This document shows positions 9,061 to 17,485 of a stretch of DNA of 64,000 nucleotides, piece after piece. How positions within the stretch are numbered: the first letter of the stretch is position 1; each line of letters opens with the position of its first letter. Source of the stretch: Spirosoma profusum (GTDB taxonomy: Bacteria > Bacteroidota > Bacteroidia > Cytophagales > Spirosomataceae). Where the stretch lies: the NCBI RefSeq assembly GCF_014699005.1, contig NZ_JACWZY010000007.1, forward strand, positions 186,001 to 250,000, in the 5' to 3' direction. The translations under genes and the position numbers were made by a program. The notes under the pieces were generated by a model. It was not told the DNA's origin and did no database searches. It saw nothing but the letters and a program-made list of their open reading frames with translations.

Positions 9061-10245
9061 TCATTTTTTAAGTACATCAAACGCAGCTGTAGCCAGCACA
9101 TTATCCCAGTGAAACGTCAACTCGCCACCGGCTGCGGTTTCCTGAATACTAATTGTAAACTGTTCGCTGCGATTTGTTGTCGTCTTTACCGGAATAACAA
9201 CCTGAGCGAAATCTTTGCTTCGGTTTGGATCAGTTGGCCAGGATTTAAGATCGGTGCTGAAAATGAGCAACCATTTGTCTTTTTGAGGGATCGAATAGAG
9301 GCTGTACTGGCCTTTGGAAATAACTGTTGTGCCAATTCGGATTTGATTGTCAAGGCTTAGTCGCGTTGGGCTACCGGCGCCTGTTCGCCAGATCGAATCA
9401 TAAGGAACGACTCCGCCAAATATCACGCGCCCTCGTTTATAGGGCCGTCCGTAAGACAATTCAATGTTCGCCTGTTTAACCGTAGCCCGAATGGTTTCAG
9501 TAGGTGAAGGAATCCCAATACCGGGCGTTTTTGCCATCCGTTTTGCCAACGGTTCAATGTCAATTGGTGGGTGCTTCGTTACCAAATAATTCCAGGGTGT
9601 TCCGATGCCATTTACCTGCGAAATTCGACCTTCCTGATTAACATTAAGTTTAGTGTATTCGAGAAAAGGGCCACCGAAAATGATGGTATCTTTAGCCGAG
9701 AAGTGAACACCAATGTCGTAAACGCCAATCCGGTGATTGATCATTTTTAACGGTATTTTTGATTTCCCGGATTTTGCTAATCGCAGGCAATTCCACTCCA
9801 TCAATGAAATAAAAGGCACCCAGCCTCCTACAAAATCGACCGTTTTTGTGGCATGTCGGAAAATTGTTTCGGCTTTTCCTCCCCGCTCTGAATTGTAATA
9901 CGTACACGTATCGTTTCGGCAGTTCATGTTTAACCGATATTCGAATGCGCCTGATTTTGCCTGATAAGGAACAGAGCTGTTCACCGGATTCATGGCGTTG
10001 ACATTGAATTCCCGTATGGAGCCGTCCGGATGAAAATGGATGCTGAACTCACCAATGTAATCTTCAGGTACTCGAATAAACGCTTTTCCGTACAGGTGAT
10101 TATTGATCATGGTATACGTCTCCACCAGAACCGTGTCGACACCCATACGCCCAATAAAAGAAGCTGTATACGGCTGATTGCCCTGGCTGATTGCATCGGC
10201 AGAGATCAATAAGGAAATGCTGAATAGTATGGCAATGGAACGCAT
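9061..10245 (-). CDS. Secreted DUF2911-domain protein
   Basis: A 394-residue exported protein (signal peptide residues 1-20). The N-terminal 230 residues form a beta-rich domain that I cannot name. The C-terminal 140 residues match DUF2911: IELSYGRPYKRGRVIFGG, WRTGAGSPTRLSL, IGTTVISKGQYSLYSIP and a final strand-rich TFHWDNV. DUF2911 proteins are common, uncharacterised, periplasmic or surface proteins of Bacteroidota. It appears to be a single-gene unit. Confidence 0.8.
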   Translation of the reverse strand: MRSIAILFSISLLISADAISQGNQPYTASFIGRMGVDTVLVETYTMINNHLYGKAFIRVPEDYIGEFSIHFHPDGSIREFNVNAMNPVNSSVPYQAKSGAFEYRLNMNCRNDTCTYYNSERGGKAETIFRHATKTVDFVGGWVPFISLMEWNCLRLAKSGKSKIPLKMINHRIGVYDIGVHFSAKDTIIFGGPFLEYTKLNVNQEGRISQVNGIGTPWNYLVTKHPPIDIEPLAKRMAKTPGIGIPSPTETIRATVKQANIELSYGRPYKRGRVIFGGVVPYDSIWRTGAGSPTRLSLDNQIRIGTTVISKGQYSLYSIPQKDKWLLIFSTDLKSWPTDPNRSKDFAQVVIPVKTTTNRSEQFTISIQETAAGGELTFHWDNVLATAAFDVLKK

Positions 10246-10350
10246 CTTTAAAAAGAATTTGTAAAAAACGATTCAAAGTTGCGGTTCAGTCGATACGTAT
10301 CATTGTACAAATGCGACATTCTTAAGCCATACTACTTCTGTGTGTTTAAC

Positions 10351-10379
10351 AAAAGAGGCTGCCTAAAAGACAGCCTCTT
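10351..10379 (-). terminator. Rho-independent terminator after the DJ-1/PfpI gene
   Basis: On the minus strand the sequence reads AAGAGGCTG, loop TCTTTTAGG, CAGCCTCTT followed by TTGTT. The 9-bp perfect stem with a T-rich tail starts about 25 bases after the stop of the gene at 10405. Confidence 0.85.
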
Positions 10380-10404
10380 CCCAATTGTACATAACTAACT
10401 TTCA

Positions 10405-10974
10405 CTACGCGTGTTGACGCTCGTGTTTTCCTTCCCGGATTTCTTCAATCATCTTCCGGTTAAACGCTGGAATATCGTCGGGCTTTCGACTCGTGACCAG
10501 GCCCTGATCGGTCACTACTTCTTCGTCAACCCAGTTGGCACCGGCATTTTTCAGGTCGGTCTGGATAGACGGGTAGGAGGTAAGCTTACGGCCTTTCACT
10601 ACGTCGGCTTCGATGAGCAAAATTGGCGCATGACAGATCGCGGCCACTGGTTTCTTATTTTCGAAAAAGTGCCGGACAAACTGAACGGCTTTAGGATCAG
10701 TACGTAGTTTGTCAGGGTTCATTACGCCACCGGGTAGCAGTAATGCATCATACTGACTGGGATCGGCACCGGCCAGCGGTAGATCGACGGGGAACGTATC
10801 ACCCCATTCTTTTTCGTCCCATCCTTTCACTTCGCCACCTTTCGGTGCAATAAGGTGTGTGGTTGCTCCGGCGTCCTGTAAAGCCTGCCGGGGTTCGGTC
10901 ATTTCAACCTGTTCAAATCCATCGGTCAGCAGAATCGCCACCTTCTTTCCCTTCAATTGTTGCTGCGTTTCCAT
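10405..10974 (-). CDS. DJ-1/PfpI family protein (type 1 glutamine-amidotransferase fold)
   Basis: The protein has 189 residues if translation starts at the ATG at 10974 (METQQQLKGKK). An ATG 33 bases further upstream adds a non-conserved extension, so I prefer the shorter form. It shows the family core: KKVAILLTDGFEQVEMTEPRQAL with the conserved Glu, and the nucleophile elbow VAAICHAPILL with Cys followed by His. The ending pattern GLVTSRKPDDIPAFNRKMIEE is typical of the PfpI/YhbO/Hsp31-like subgroup. Proposed roles in this family are protease, deglycase or general stress protein. A terminator follows. Confidence 0.92.
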   Translation of the reverse strand: METQQQLKGKKVAILLTDGFEQVEMTEPRQALQDAGATTHLIAPKGGEVKGWDEKEWGDTFPVDLPLAGADPSQYDALLLPGGVMNPDKLRTDPKAVQFVRHFFENKKPVAAICHAPILLIEADVVKGRKLTSYPSIQTDLKNAGANWVDEEVVTDQGLVTSRKPDDIPAFNRKMIEEIREGKHERQHA

Positions 10975-11141
10975 ACTACGTTGAAAAATATGATTACATA
11001 ATAACAACTCATTGGAATGGAGAAGGTTGGCAAAAAGTACGATATTGTTTTATCAGGAGACGCTTATTTAGAGCCAGTCAAAGGCAGAACAGCCGCTTAT
11101 TTTCTCTTGTTTTGTGTATATTTGGCTAAACAATAACTACT

Positions 11142-11696
11142 ATGGTACAGGCTTCTGCTTCTGCCCTTCCTCAAACATTCGATGAGTTCCTGAACTGGGA
11201 GCCCACCGACGGCTATAAATGTGAATGGAACGATGGGGAACTAATCCAGTCTTCGGGCAAGAAGAAAAAGCAGTACTTTATTTACGGTATTCTCAATAAG
11301 TTGTTTTTTAAAACAGGGTATATTGTAAAAGGTATGTTAATGGCCGAACCCGATGTTATGCTCACGTCGATTCAAATGCGTCGACCTGACATAGCTTACT
11401 TTACTTACGAACAAACAGAACGTGGTCGTCAGGGTGAAGATGTGATTCCGGCTTTTGTGATTGAGATTTTATCAGAAACGGATCAGGCTTATCGAATCGA
11501 AGAGAAAATCGCTGAATATTTCAAAGCGGGCGTGCAGGTTGTCTGGAATATCAACCCTGAACATGAGGTAGTTTACGTATATACCTCCCGTAAGAACGTA
11601 ATGATATGCCTGGAAAATGACGTTTGTTCAGCGGCTCCGGTTCTTCCTGATTTTTCGCTTACTGTCAACGAATTATTTGCACCCTCCGTAAGCTAA
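11142..11696 (+). CDS. Uma2 family (DUF820) PD-(D/E)XK nuclease-like protein
   Basis: A 184-residue cytosolic protein. The restriction-endonuclease-like core is visible: EPDVML and RRPDIAYF (acidic residue), PAFVIEILSET (Glu) and IAEYFKAGVQVVWNINPE, the latter carrying the usual KxxEYxxxGVxxVW motif of Uma2/DUF820. These proteins are abundant in cyanobacteria and Cytophagales, and their biological role is unknown. It is convergent with the cysteine-synthase-family gene (21 bp between stops). Confidence 0.88.
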   Translation: MVQASASALPQTFDEFLNWEPTDGYKCEWNDGELIQSSGKKKKQYFIYGILNKLFFKTGYIVKGMLMAEPDVMLTSIQMRRPDIAYFTYEQTERGRQGEDVIPAFVIEILSETDQAYRIEEKIAEYFKAGVQVVWNINPEHEVVYVYTSRKNVMICLENDVCSAAPVLPDFSLTVNELFAPSVS

Positions 11697-11716
11697 TCGG
11701 CTTTATTGCAGTCAGC

Positions 11717-12661
11717 TTACACATCGTACAAATTACCCGCCAGATACTTCATCCCCGAATCGCAGGCTACTGTTACGACTGTTTTGCCCGGCCCAAGTTC
11801 CTGAGCGAGCTGCACCGCAGCCGTGATGTTCAGCCCACTCGACGTACCGGCAAAAATACCTTCTTCCCGCGCTAATCGACGGGCCATCTGGCGGGCATCG
11901 GCTTCTTCAATCGGGCGTACTTCATTGTAAAAGTCAGGTGTGAGTAGGGGAGGCACCATCCCAACGCCAATTCCTTCGACATGGTGCGTGCCCGGTTGTC
12001 CTTTGGAGAGTAAAGGTGCTGATGCGGGCTCAAGAGCCACTACGTTCGTAGCCTGACCAGCTTCACGTAACGCCATCGAAACGCCCATAATCATACCCGC
12101 CGTACCGACCCCACCGCAGAACGCATCAATTGGGCGATTCAACTGCACCAGTATCTCGTCGCCAATGTGTTTGTACCCCTTTTTTGAATCCGCATTGTTG
12201 AACTGATCGGTGAAGTAGGCATCGGGACGCTGAGCCATCTCACGTGCTCGTTCGCGCATGGACGGGATCAGATCGGGCGTGATTTTTCCGCCTTTGCTCG
12301 GCATGATAACCAGGTGCGCACCAAACGCCCGCATGGTCTGTAGTTTTTCTTTCGCAAACGCATCCGACGTAACAACCTCAAATCGATACCCCTTCACCGC
12401 GCACACGAAAGCCAGCGACGTACCAGTGCTGCCGCCGGTGCACTCAACGACGGTCATTCCGGGACGTAGCGCTCCACTACGTTCGGCTTCTTCAATCATG
12501 GCCAGCGCCATGCGATCTTTGTAGGAGCCGGTAGGGTTGTAGTATTCCAGTTTAACAAATACGTCGGCGCTTCCCGGACTTACTACGTTATTAAGCTTTA
12601 CGAGCGGTGTGTGGCCAATGGCCTGAAGTGTATTGGCTGCAATTGGAGGGGATGAATGCAT
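11717..12661 (-). CDS. PLP-dependent cysteine synthase family protein
   Basis: A 314-residue fold-type II PLP enzyme. The PLP Schiff-base lysine is Lys48 in NPTGSYKDRMA. The substrate/phosphate loops are TGGSTGTSLAF and GGVGTAGMIMG, and the C-terminal loop ends GKTVVTVACDSG. The enzyme class makes cysteine from O-acetylserine and sulfide, or cystathionine from serine and homocysteine. The Tyr in GSYKD, where O-acetylserine sulfhydrylases usually have Ser-Val or Ser-Phe, fits a divergent subgroup, so exact substrate use is open. No sulfur-pathway genes flank it. Confidence 0.9.
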   Translation of the reverse strand: MHSSPPIAANTLQAIGHTPLVKLNNVVSPGSADVFVKLEYYNPTGSYKDRMALAMIEEAERSGALRPGMTVVECTGGSTGTSLAFVCAVKGYRFEVVTSDAFAKEKLQTMRAFGAHLVIMPSKGGKITPDLIPSMRERAREMAQRPDAYFTDQFNNADSKKGYKHIGDEILVQLNRPIDAFCGGVGTAGMIMGVSMALREAGQATNVVALEPASAPLLSKGQPGTHHVEGIGVGMVPPLLTPDFYNEVRPIEEADARQMARRLAREEGIFAGTSSGLNITAAVQLAQELGPGKTVVTVACDSGMKYLAGNLYDV

Positions 12662-12837
12662 TATACTAGTCGGTTGGCTGGCAAGGTACGTAGTACATCA
12701 TGAAATGGACAACTAAATTTTTCGAGCGGACAGAAATCGTCTCTGTGCCGTTACGTCTAGTATCCAGCCTGAAAATTTAGCCTATTTTAATCTGGATGAC
12801 CGCTCCCTCAAAAGTAAGACGCAACGCTAAGTAAAAG

Positions 12838-12868
12838 GTTGACTAACAGCAGGAAGTGAATAACTTGT
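12838..12868 (+). promoter_or_regulatory. Possible promoter of the repeat-protein gene
   Basis: GTTG at 12838-12841 and TAACTTGT at 12861-12868 are 19 bp apart, the spacing of Bacteroidota -33/-7 elements. The -7 box is imperfect against TAnnTTTG. It would give a leader of roughly 28 nt. Confidence 0.3.
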
Positions 12869-12902
12869 GTACACGCCAATACAGTTTTAACCTGACTGCT
12901 TT

Positions 12903-14555
12903 ATGAACAAACGCTATTTTTCTCAGTCGCTTTTGCTGAGTGCCCTGTACGGTTTGCCAATTTGCGCTTTAGCGCAGGCTAACTACGTAGTGAATAACTT
13001 CGGCGGCAATAATACTACGTTGGGTACTTTCAATACGTTACTCGGGCCATCGGCGGGTGGTACCACCATTACCGGCGACCGAAGTACGATTGTGGGCTAT
13101 AACGCGGGCCGTTCCATGACATCAGGAGCCAGAAATAGCTTTTACGGCGTGGATGCTGGTCAGCAGAATAATACGGGAAGCGATAACGTGTTTATTGGTC
13201 ACGAAGCTGGTCGGCAAAATACAACGGGCTATTATAATACGTTCATTGGCCGGGGAGCGGGCTTATCTACCAATACAGGATATAACAATACGTTTTTAGG
13301 AGGCCTTGCCGGACGGTCGAATACAACAGGGACTAGCAATGTTTTTATAGGCTATTTTACCGGATACACCAATACCTCAGGCTCGCAAAATGCATTCGTA
13401 GGGAATGGTGCAGGCGAATATAATACAACAGGTTCCGGCAATACCTTCACTGGTTATGCTGCTGGCTTTAAGAATACGATTGGCAGCAATAATGCCTTTG
13501 TGGGATACGGCACAGGTCAGAGTAACACGACGGGCAATTTCAATACGTTCATGGGAAGTGGAACTGGTATTTCTAATACGACTGGTGTCAAAAATACCTA
13601 TATGGGTTTTCAAGCTGGCTATTTCAACAGTACAGGTAGCCAAAATACGTTTGTAGGCCATAATGCAGGCAATTATACTACAGTAGGCAACAATACTTTT
13701 GTTGGGTATCGATCAGGTTACAATAATACTACCGGTCAGAACAATACATTTTTTGGTATCCAGGCTGGCTACAACAATACCACAGGTAGCAACAATATTC
13801 TAATCGGGCCGAACTCAGGCAGCGCTGTGACGACGGGCAACGATAACGTACTGATTGGTGGGGAGGCCCAGGCAGGCGATGGCGTTGGAGCACATCACGT
13901 AATAATCGGTGGAGAAGCTGGCGGGGGGCTTTGGGCGGGTAATAGCAATACGTTCATCGGGCATCAGACAGGTGCTGAATCGGCGGAACTTCACCACGCT
14001 ACGGCCATTGGTGCGGGTGCTAAAGTGCTGATTAGTAATGCGGTGGTGCTGGGCAATCACGCCAATGTGGGTATTGGTACGTCGGCGCCTACCGCCCGAC
14101 TGCATGTACGTAGCGAACAGGCGAATGAGTCAGGTATGCGTTTTGAAAACTTAACTAGTCAGAGTCCGGCGCAGGTGCAAACCGACCAGTTTCTGACGGT
14201 GAATGAGCATGGCGACGTAATGAAAGGGCATTATCAGCTACGTATCAATAACGCGAATGAATGGAGCGACAACGTTTTTTCGTCAACGTATCCGCTACGT
14301 TCGCTACCTGCCGTATCCGCTTATATCGACCAATACGGTCATTTGCCGGATGTTCCCTCGGCTGGTCAGATGGTGAAAGAAGGTGTAGATTTAGTTAAGA
14401 TGAATGCTACGTTGTTGGCCAAAATTGAAGAATTGACGCTTTATAGTATTCAACTAGAAAAGTCTAATCAACGGCTGGACGATCACGATAAGCAGCAGCA
14501 GACCCGGATTGATACGTTGGAGAAGCTGGTGAAGCAGTTGCTGGAAAAGAAATAA
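12903..14555 (+). CDS. Exported repeat protein with 17-residue beta-roll-like units and C-terminal coiled coil
   Basis: A 550-residue protein with a signal peptide ending near CALAQA. From about residue 75 to 325 it consists of some fifteen tandem 17-residue units of the form xNTTGSxNTFIGYxAGx. They encode 51-bp DNA repeats, and one unit (NYTTVGNNTFVGYRSG) lacks a residue. Regularly spaced Asn-Thr, Gly and Phe-x-Gly positions recall the left-handed beta-rolls of trimeric adhesin heads. It continues with a hexapeptide-like region (ATAIGAGAKVLISNAVVLGN), a connector (LPDVPSAGQMVKEGVDL) and a terminal coiled coil (RIDTLEKLVKQLLEKK), as in Bacteroidota tail-fibre/TMF-like surface proteins. Likely an extracellular trimeric fibre; partner unknown. 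Confidence 0.85.
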   Translation: MNKRYFSQSLLLSALYGLPICALAQANYVVNNFGGNNTTLGTFNTLLGPSAGGTTITGDRSTIVGYNAGRSMTSGARNSFYGVDAGQQNNTGSDNVFIGHEAGRQNTTGYYNTFIGRGAGLSTNTGYNNTFLGGLAGRSNTTGTSNVFIGYFTGYTNTSGSQNAFVGNGAGEYNTTGSGNTFTGYAAGFKNTIGSNNAFVGYGTGQSNTTGNFNTFMGSGTGISNTTGVKNTYMGFQAGYFNSTGSQNTFVGHNAGNYTTVGNNTFVGYRSGYNNTTGQNNTFFGIQAGYNNTTGSNNILIGPNSGSAVTTGNDNVLIGGEAQAGDGVGAHHVIIGGEAGGGLWAGNSNTFIGHQTGAESAELHHATAIGAGAKVLISNAVVLGNHANVGIGTSAPTARLHVRSEQANESGMRFENLTSQSPAQVQTDQFLTVNEHGDVMKGHYQLRINNANEWSDNVFSSTYPLRSLPAVSAYIDQYGHLPDVPSAGQMVKEGVDLVKMNATLLAKIEELTLYSIQLEKSNQRLDDHDKQQQTRIDTLEKLVKQLLEKK

Positions 14556-14559
14556 TGAG

Positions 14560-14634
14560 GTAGCCTGGACGGCCACGTCCGGGCGAGGTATTAGAGCAAA
14601 AATCATACTACCCGGACGTGGCCGTCCAGGCTAC
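14560..14634. repeat. Long perfect inverted repeat, GTAGCCTGGACG family
   Basis: Two 24-base arms, 14560-14583 (starting GTAGCCTGGACGG) and 14611-14634, are exact reverse complements around a 27-base loop. It lies between the convergent stops of the repeat-protein and LytTR genes, so it can terminate both. A shortened palindrome with the same arm occurs at 18572-18593. Confidence 0.85.
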
Positions 14635-14640
14635 ACTACG

Positions 14641-15378
14641 TTACTTCCCCTGATTCAGCAGCGCTTTCTCGACTTCTTCCTTATAATTTCGCCCAAGTGG
14701 AATTTGCTGATTATCAGTCAAGATGAGCCGGTTTCGTTCAATACGTGTTACGCGGGATATAGCTACAATGAACGACTTATGCACACGGATGAATCGACTT
14801 TCCGGGAAAATATCATGCATGGCTTTGATCGAACCCTTGATGACGATTTTGCCGCTTGACGTATGGATAATAGCGTAGTCTTTTAGCCCCTGAATGTATG
14901 TTACGTAGCTGAAATTCAATTTGATACGTTGTACACCACTTTTTACAAAAACCGAATCGTCTTTCGATGAATCGGAACTTGTTTCAGAGCTGTTTTCAAG
15001 CTTCGTGTTTTGTTCTTTCAGCGATAAAAAGTCGCGGATTTTTTCGATGGCTTGCAGGAAGCGAGGGTAAGCAATCGGCTTGAGCAGGAAGTCAATAACG
15101 CCCAACTCAAAACCCTCGAAAGCATAATCCCGGTAGGCCGTTGTGAAAACCGTGATAGGTGGCTGCGTGAGCGATTTTAGAAAATCAATACCATTCATGC
15201 CGGGCATCTCAATGTCTAGAAACAAGACGTCGGCGTCATTATTTTCCAGATAGGTCAACGCTTCGCGGGCATTACCAAACTGGCGTAACGATTCCACAAA
15301 ATCCAGACGACCTAAATAACCTTCCAGCACTTCCCGCGCCAGTGATTCATCGTCAATAACTACGCATTTTAACATCAT
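14641..15378 (-). CDS. LytTR-family response regulator
   Basis: A 245-residue regulator. The receiver domain has VIDDESLA and the phospho-acceptor Asp55 in LFLDIEMPG, with TTAYRDYAFEGF and FLLKPI completing the pocket. The linker is Ser/Glu-rich, and a LytTR DNA-binding domain spans about 140-240 (FVKSGVQRIKLNF, GLKDYAIIHTSSGK, FIRVHKSFIVAISRV, IPLGRNYKEEV). Its natural partner is a LytS-like kinase. Such a kinase lies on the same strand at 17486-18553, but three exported-protein genes lie between them, so the pair may be one long operon. An inverted repeat occupies the gap upstream of this gene. Confidence 0.93.
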   Translation of the reverse strand: MMLKCVVIDDESLAREVLEGYLGRLDFVESLRQFGNAREALTYLENNDADVLFLDIEMPGMNGIDFLKSLTQPPITVFTTAYRDYAFEGFELGVIDFLLKPIAYPRFLQAIEKIRDFLSLKEQNTKLENSSETSSDSSKDDSVFVKSGVQRIKLNFSYVTYIQGLKDYAIIHTSSGKIVIKGSIKAMHDIFPESRFIRVHKSFIVAISRVTRIERNRLILTDNQQIPLGRNYKEEVEKALLNQGK

Positions 15379-15388
15379 TATCCGATTG

Positions 15389-15478
15389 TTTTGTCATGCT
15401 GAGGAACGAAGCATCTTAATGTGTCTTTACACTCAGGTTCAGATGCTCTAAGATGCTTCGTTCCTCAGCATGACAAAA
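15389..15478. repeat. Intergenic inverted repeat, GTCATnCTGA family
   Basis: Left arm TTTTGTCATGCTGAGGAACG runs on to about 15418, with its exact complement at the right end (15450-15478). It fills the space between two minus-strand genes and may terminate or attenuate transcription ahead of the LytTR gene. Almost identical arms occur at 30519-30611. Confidence 0.85.
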
Positions 15479-15486
15479 TTGCTCTT

Positions 15487-15996
15487 CTAATTCACAATCC
15501 GATTCAGCGTATAACTTAAATAATCATCACCAACGCGCATCTTTCGTTGCTGGTCGAGGATGAACAATACGTTGTCATCGCCTTTCAACAGATAGACTGA
15601 TACGTCGGGTTTGTCGGGATCGAGTTGATAGACAATGGCTTCCGGTTCTGTTTTTGTGCCTTTGACGATGGACCATTTTCCTTCGCGGGCGGCCTGTCGA
15701 TTCAGTGTTCCCAACAGGTGATATGTTGTCGGCTGATGCGTAACGGAATCCTGAAAAAATGTTATGGCCCATTTCACTTTCGTGCACTCCGGCCGCTCAG
15801 GATATTTCCAGTCTTTAGCAATTTCGGAGCAGGGAAAACGGCCAGCAAATACGCCCACTACCAACGGTCCACTGGCAATTGGCTTGCGCGAATTTGATTT
15901 CGACGGTACGTTCGCCAGTCGGGCCTCCTGCGCGTGGATGCTGTTCGCCAGCGTGAAGAAAAAACCCAGCAACAAAAAAGATAATGTCGGCTTCAT
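15487..15996 (-). CDS. Exported NlpE-like protein (copy 1)
   Basis: A 169-residue protein with a signal peptide ending at SIHAQ. The mature part starts near GVFAGRFPCSE and carries a second Cys in RPECTKVKW. It ends with the strand pattern NVLFILDQQRKMRVGDDYLSYTLNR. This is the arrangement of the NlpE N-terminal beta-barrel domain, known in enterobacteria as a lipoprotein that senses envelope stress and copper. The usual CxxC pair is replaced by widely spaced cysteines. The preceding gene on the strand is a paralogue with the same ending, so these are probably a duplicated pair. Both sit inside the LytS-LytTR group. Confidence 0.65.
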   Translation of the reverse strand: MKPTLSFLLLGFFFTLANSIHAQEARLANVPSKSNSRKPIASGPLVVGVFAGRFPCSEIAKDWKYPERPECTKVKWAITFFQDSVTHQPTTYHLLGTLNRQAAREGKWSIVKGTKTEPEAIVYQLDPDKPDVSVYLLKGDDNVLFILDQQRKMRVGDDYLSYTLNRIVN

Positions 15997-16007
15997 AAGT
16001 CTGGTGA

Positions 16008-16481
16008 TTACTTCCGATTCAACGTATAACTCCAGCCAGCATGGCCGACCATCAGTCTGCCTTGTGGGTCCAGCAAATGAAGCAAATTATCGTCCAGCCG
16101 GGCGAATGATAAACTGGTTTCAGGTGTATTTGAATTGAGTTGATACGTCTCTTTATTGGTCGCATCTTTTCGACTTATCCAGTTTCCTTCTTTGGTCAGA
16201 CTGGTCCCGCCATTCCGGAATCCGGTCGTACCAGGCTGGGTCATGCCATATGTATAGCTTAGCTTATAAAATGTAGGATTTTGATTGCGAGGGTCGCGCC
16301 GAAGTGCGAGATTCCACTTAATAAACTCGCAATCGGCGTTGGCCGGTATCGACAGCATCGTTCGCGGAATCATGTCGCAGGGAGTGCTGGCTACAAACGT
16401 AGTAGGATCGGGTGATGTTCTGCTTGCCTGTACAAAACAGGCTGCCAATAAAATGAACGTGCTGATTTTAAGCGTTTTCAT
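16008..16481 (-). CDS. NlpE-like lipoprotein (copy 2)
   Basis: A 157-residue protein with a probable lipobox LLAAC at the end of its signal sequence, hence a likely lipoprotein. It shares with its downstream neighbour a Cys-(spacer)-Cys-x-x-x-Lys-Trp motif (TPCDMIP and ADCEFIKW). The C-terminal block is DDNLLHLLDPQGRLMVGHAGWSYTLNRK cut into the same strands. Twelve bases separate the two genes. It may sense or buffer something in the envelope; no metal ligand set is certain. Confidence 0.65.
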   Translation of the reverse strand: MKTLKISTFILLAACFVQASRTSPDPTTFVASTPCDMIPRTMLSIPANADCEFIKWNLALRRDPRNQNPTFYKLSYTYGMTQPGTTGFRNGGTSLTKEGNWISRKDATNKETYQLNSNTPETSLSFARLDDNLLHLLDPQGRLMVGHAGWSYTLNRK

Positions 16482-16488
16482 AGAATTA

Positions 16489-17454
16489 TCATTGTTTTTC
16501 TAAAGTCCATAAATCATTGCTGTACACAAATTCAGGATGGCTGATATCCTGACCACCATACTTACCACCAGTCATATAAATTTTGCCCCGATGTACACAG
16601 GCCGCAATCCCCCCACGCGGTGACCAGGGCGCGAGGTGCTCCCGCCAGTTACGCCCGTCCGAACTGACCAGCACTTGACTGCTGAACTGTCCGTTCCGGT
16701 TGCAGCCCAGCAGCCAAATCTGGTTGTCGAGCACAACGGGTTCATAGCCGAAAATCTGTTTTCCTTTCACAATCTCCCTTGTTTCCAACTTCCAGTTCAA
16801 GCCATCTGTCGATGACCAGACATCGTTATTGAGCAGGTAAAGTTTGTTACGTAGTGTGACAATGCGGCTGTTGCTACGTTTGCCAAATGGAAGATTGTCT
16901 TTCGCTTTCTGCCAGTACACGCCATCGCCCGAATTCCAGATGTCGGCAAATTGTGTCTGGCTGTTTTCGCCACCGATGATCCAGATTTTGTTCTGGAACA
17001 CAAACGGATGATAGAAAAACCGCTTGGGTAGATTGCTTTGTAAAGCCATTGTACTCCAGCGTTTTAAGTCGTATGTCTGGTAAATCTCAGACCGAAAGAC
17101 GTAGCGTTCGATGTTTCCTTCAAAATGCCCGAGACCCAGAATCGATTGGTTGAACTGAACGTAGTCCAGAAAAGCCAGATTATTAAGAGCGTTCGGAAGC
17201 GACGATTTTTGCCAGTCTTTACCATCCGCTGAAAACCAGTTTCCGTCGGGATGAAACACCCACAACGTATCACGGTGACTGAACATCTGGAAGTTGTAAT
17301 TCTTTTTCCAGGGGCCTTCTTCGAGCGTTTTTTTCCAGGTATACGTAGCGTGATTTGATACGTTCACTACGTCGGTTCGCTGGAGAAGGGTTGCAGCATT
17401 AAGAAATCCAGCCACCATCAGAAAAGCCAGTAATACGTTCATTGGCGTTTTCAT
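16489..17454 (-). CDS. Exported kelch-like beta-propeller protein
   Basis: A 321-residue protein when started at the ATG at 17454, which gives a clean signal peptide (MKTPMNVLLAFLMVAGFLNA). A start 42 bases further up would overlap the kinase gene and spoil the signal. The mature chain shows repeated four-strand blades with Trp at similar places: VFHPDGNWFSADGKDW, IWIIGGENSQTQFADIW, LYLLNNDVWSSTDGLNW, IWLLGCNRNGQFSSQVL, IYMTGGKYGGQDIS. This matches kelch/galactose-oxidase-type propellers. A role as a binding module near the LytS sensor is inference from position. Confidence 0.75.
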   Translation of the reverse strand: MKTPMNVLLAFLMVAGFLNAATLLQRTDVVNVSNHATYTWKKTLEEGPWKKNYNFQMFSHRDTLWVFHPDGNWFSADGKDWQKSSLPNALNNLAFLDYVQFNQSILGLGHFEGNIERYVFRSEIYQTYDLKRWSTMALQSNLPKRFFYHPFVFQNKIWIIGGENSQTQFADIWNSGDGVYWQKAKDNLPFGKRSNSRIVTLRNKLYLLNNDVWSSTDGLNWKLETREIVKGKQIFGYEPVVLDNQIWLLGCNRNGQFSSQVLVSSDGRNWREHLAPWSPRGGIAACVHRGKIYMTGGKYGGQDISHPEFVYSNDLWTLEKQ

Positions 17455-17485
17455 AATCCATTGATAGTTAAATTGTCGAAACTTC

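Noticed and set aside
13377..13661. Open frames on both strands inside the repeat-protein gene
   Set aside because: They arise from the repetitive composition, lack starts with any context and overlap a well-supported gene.
13105..13860. Regular 51-bp repeats resembling a CRISPR or satellite array
   Set aside because: The repeats are imperfect, have no spacers and lie in one continuous frame encoding 17-residue protein units.
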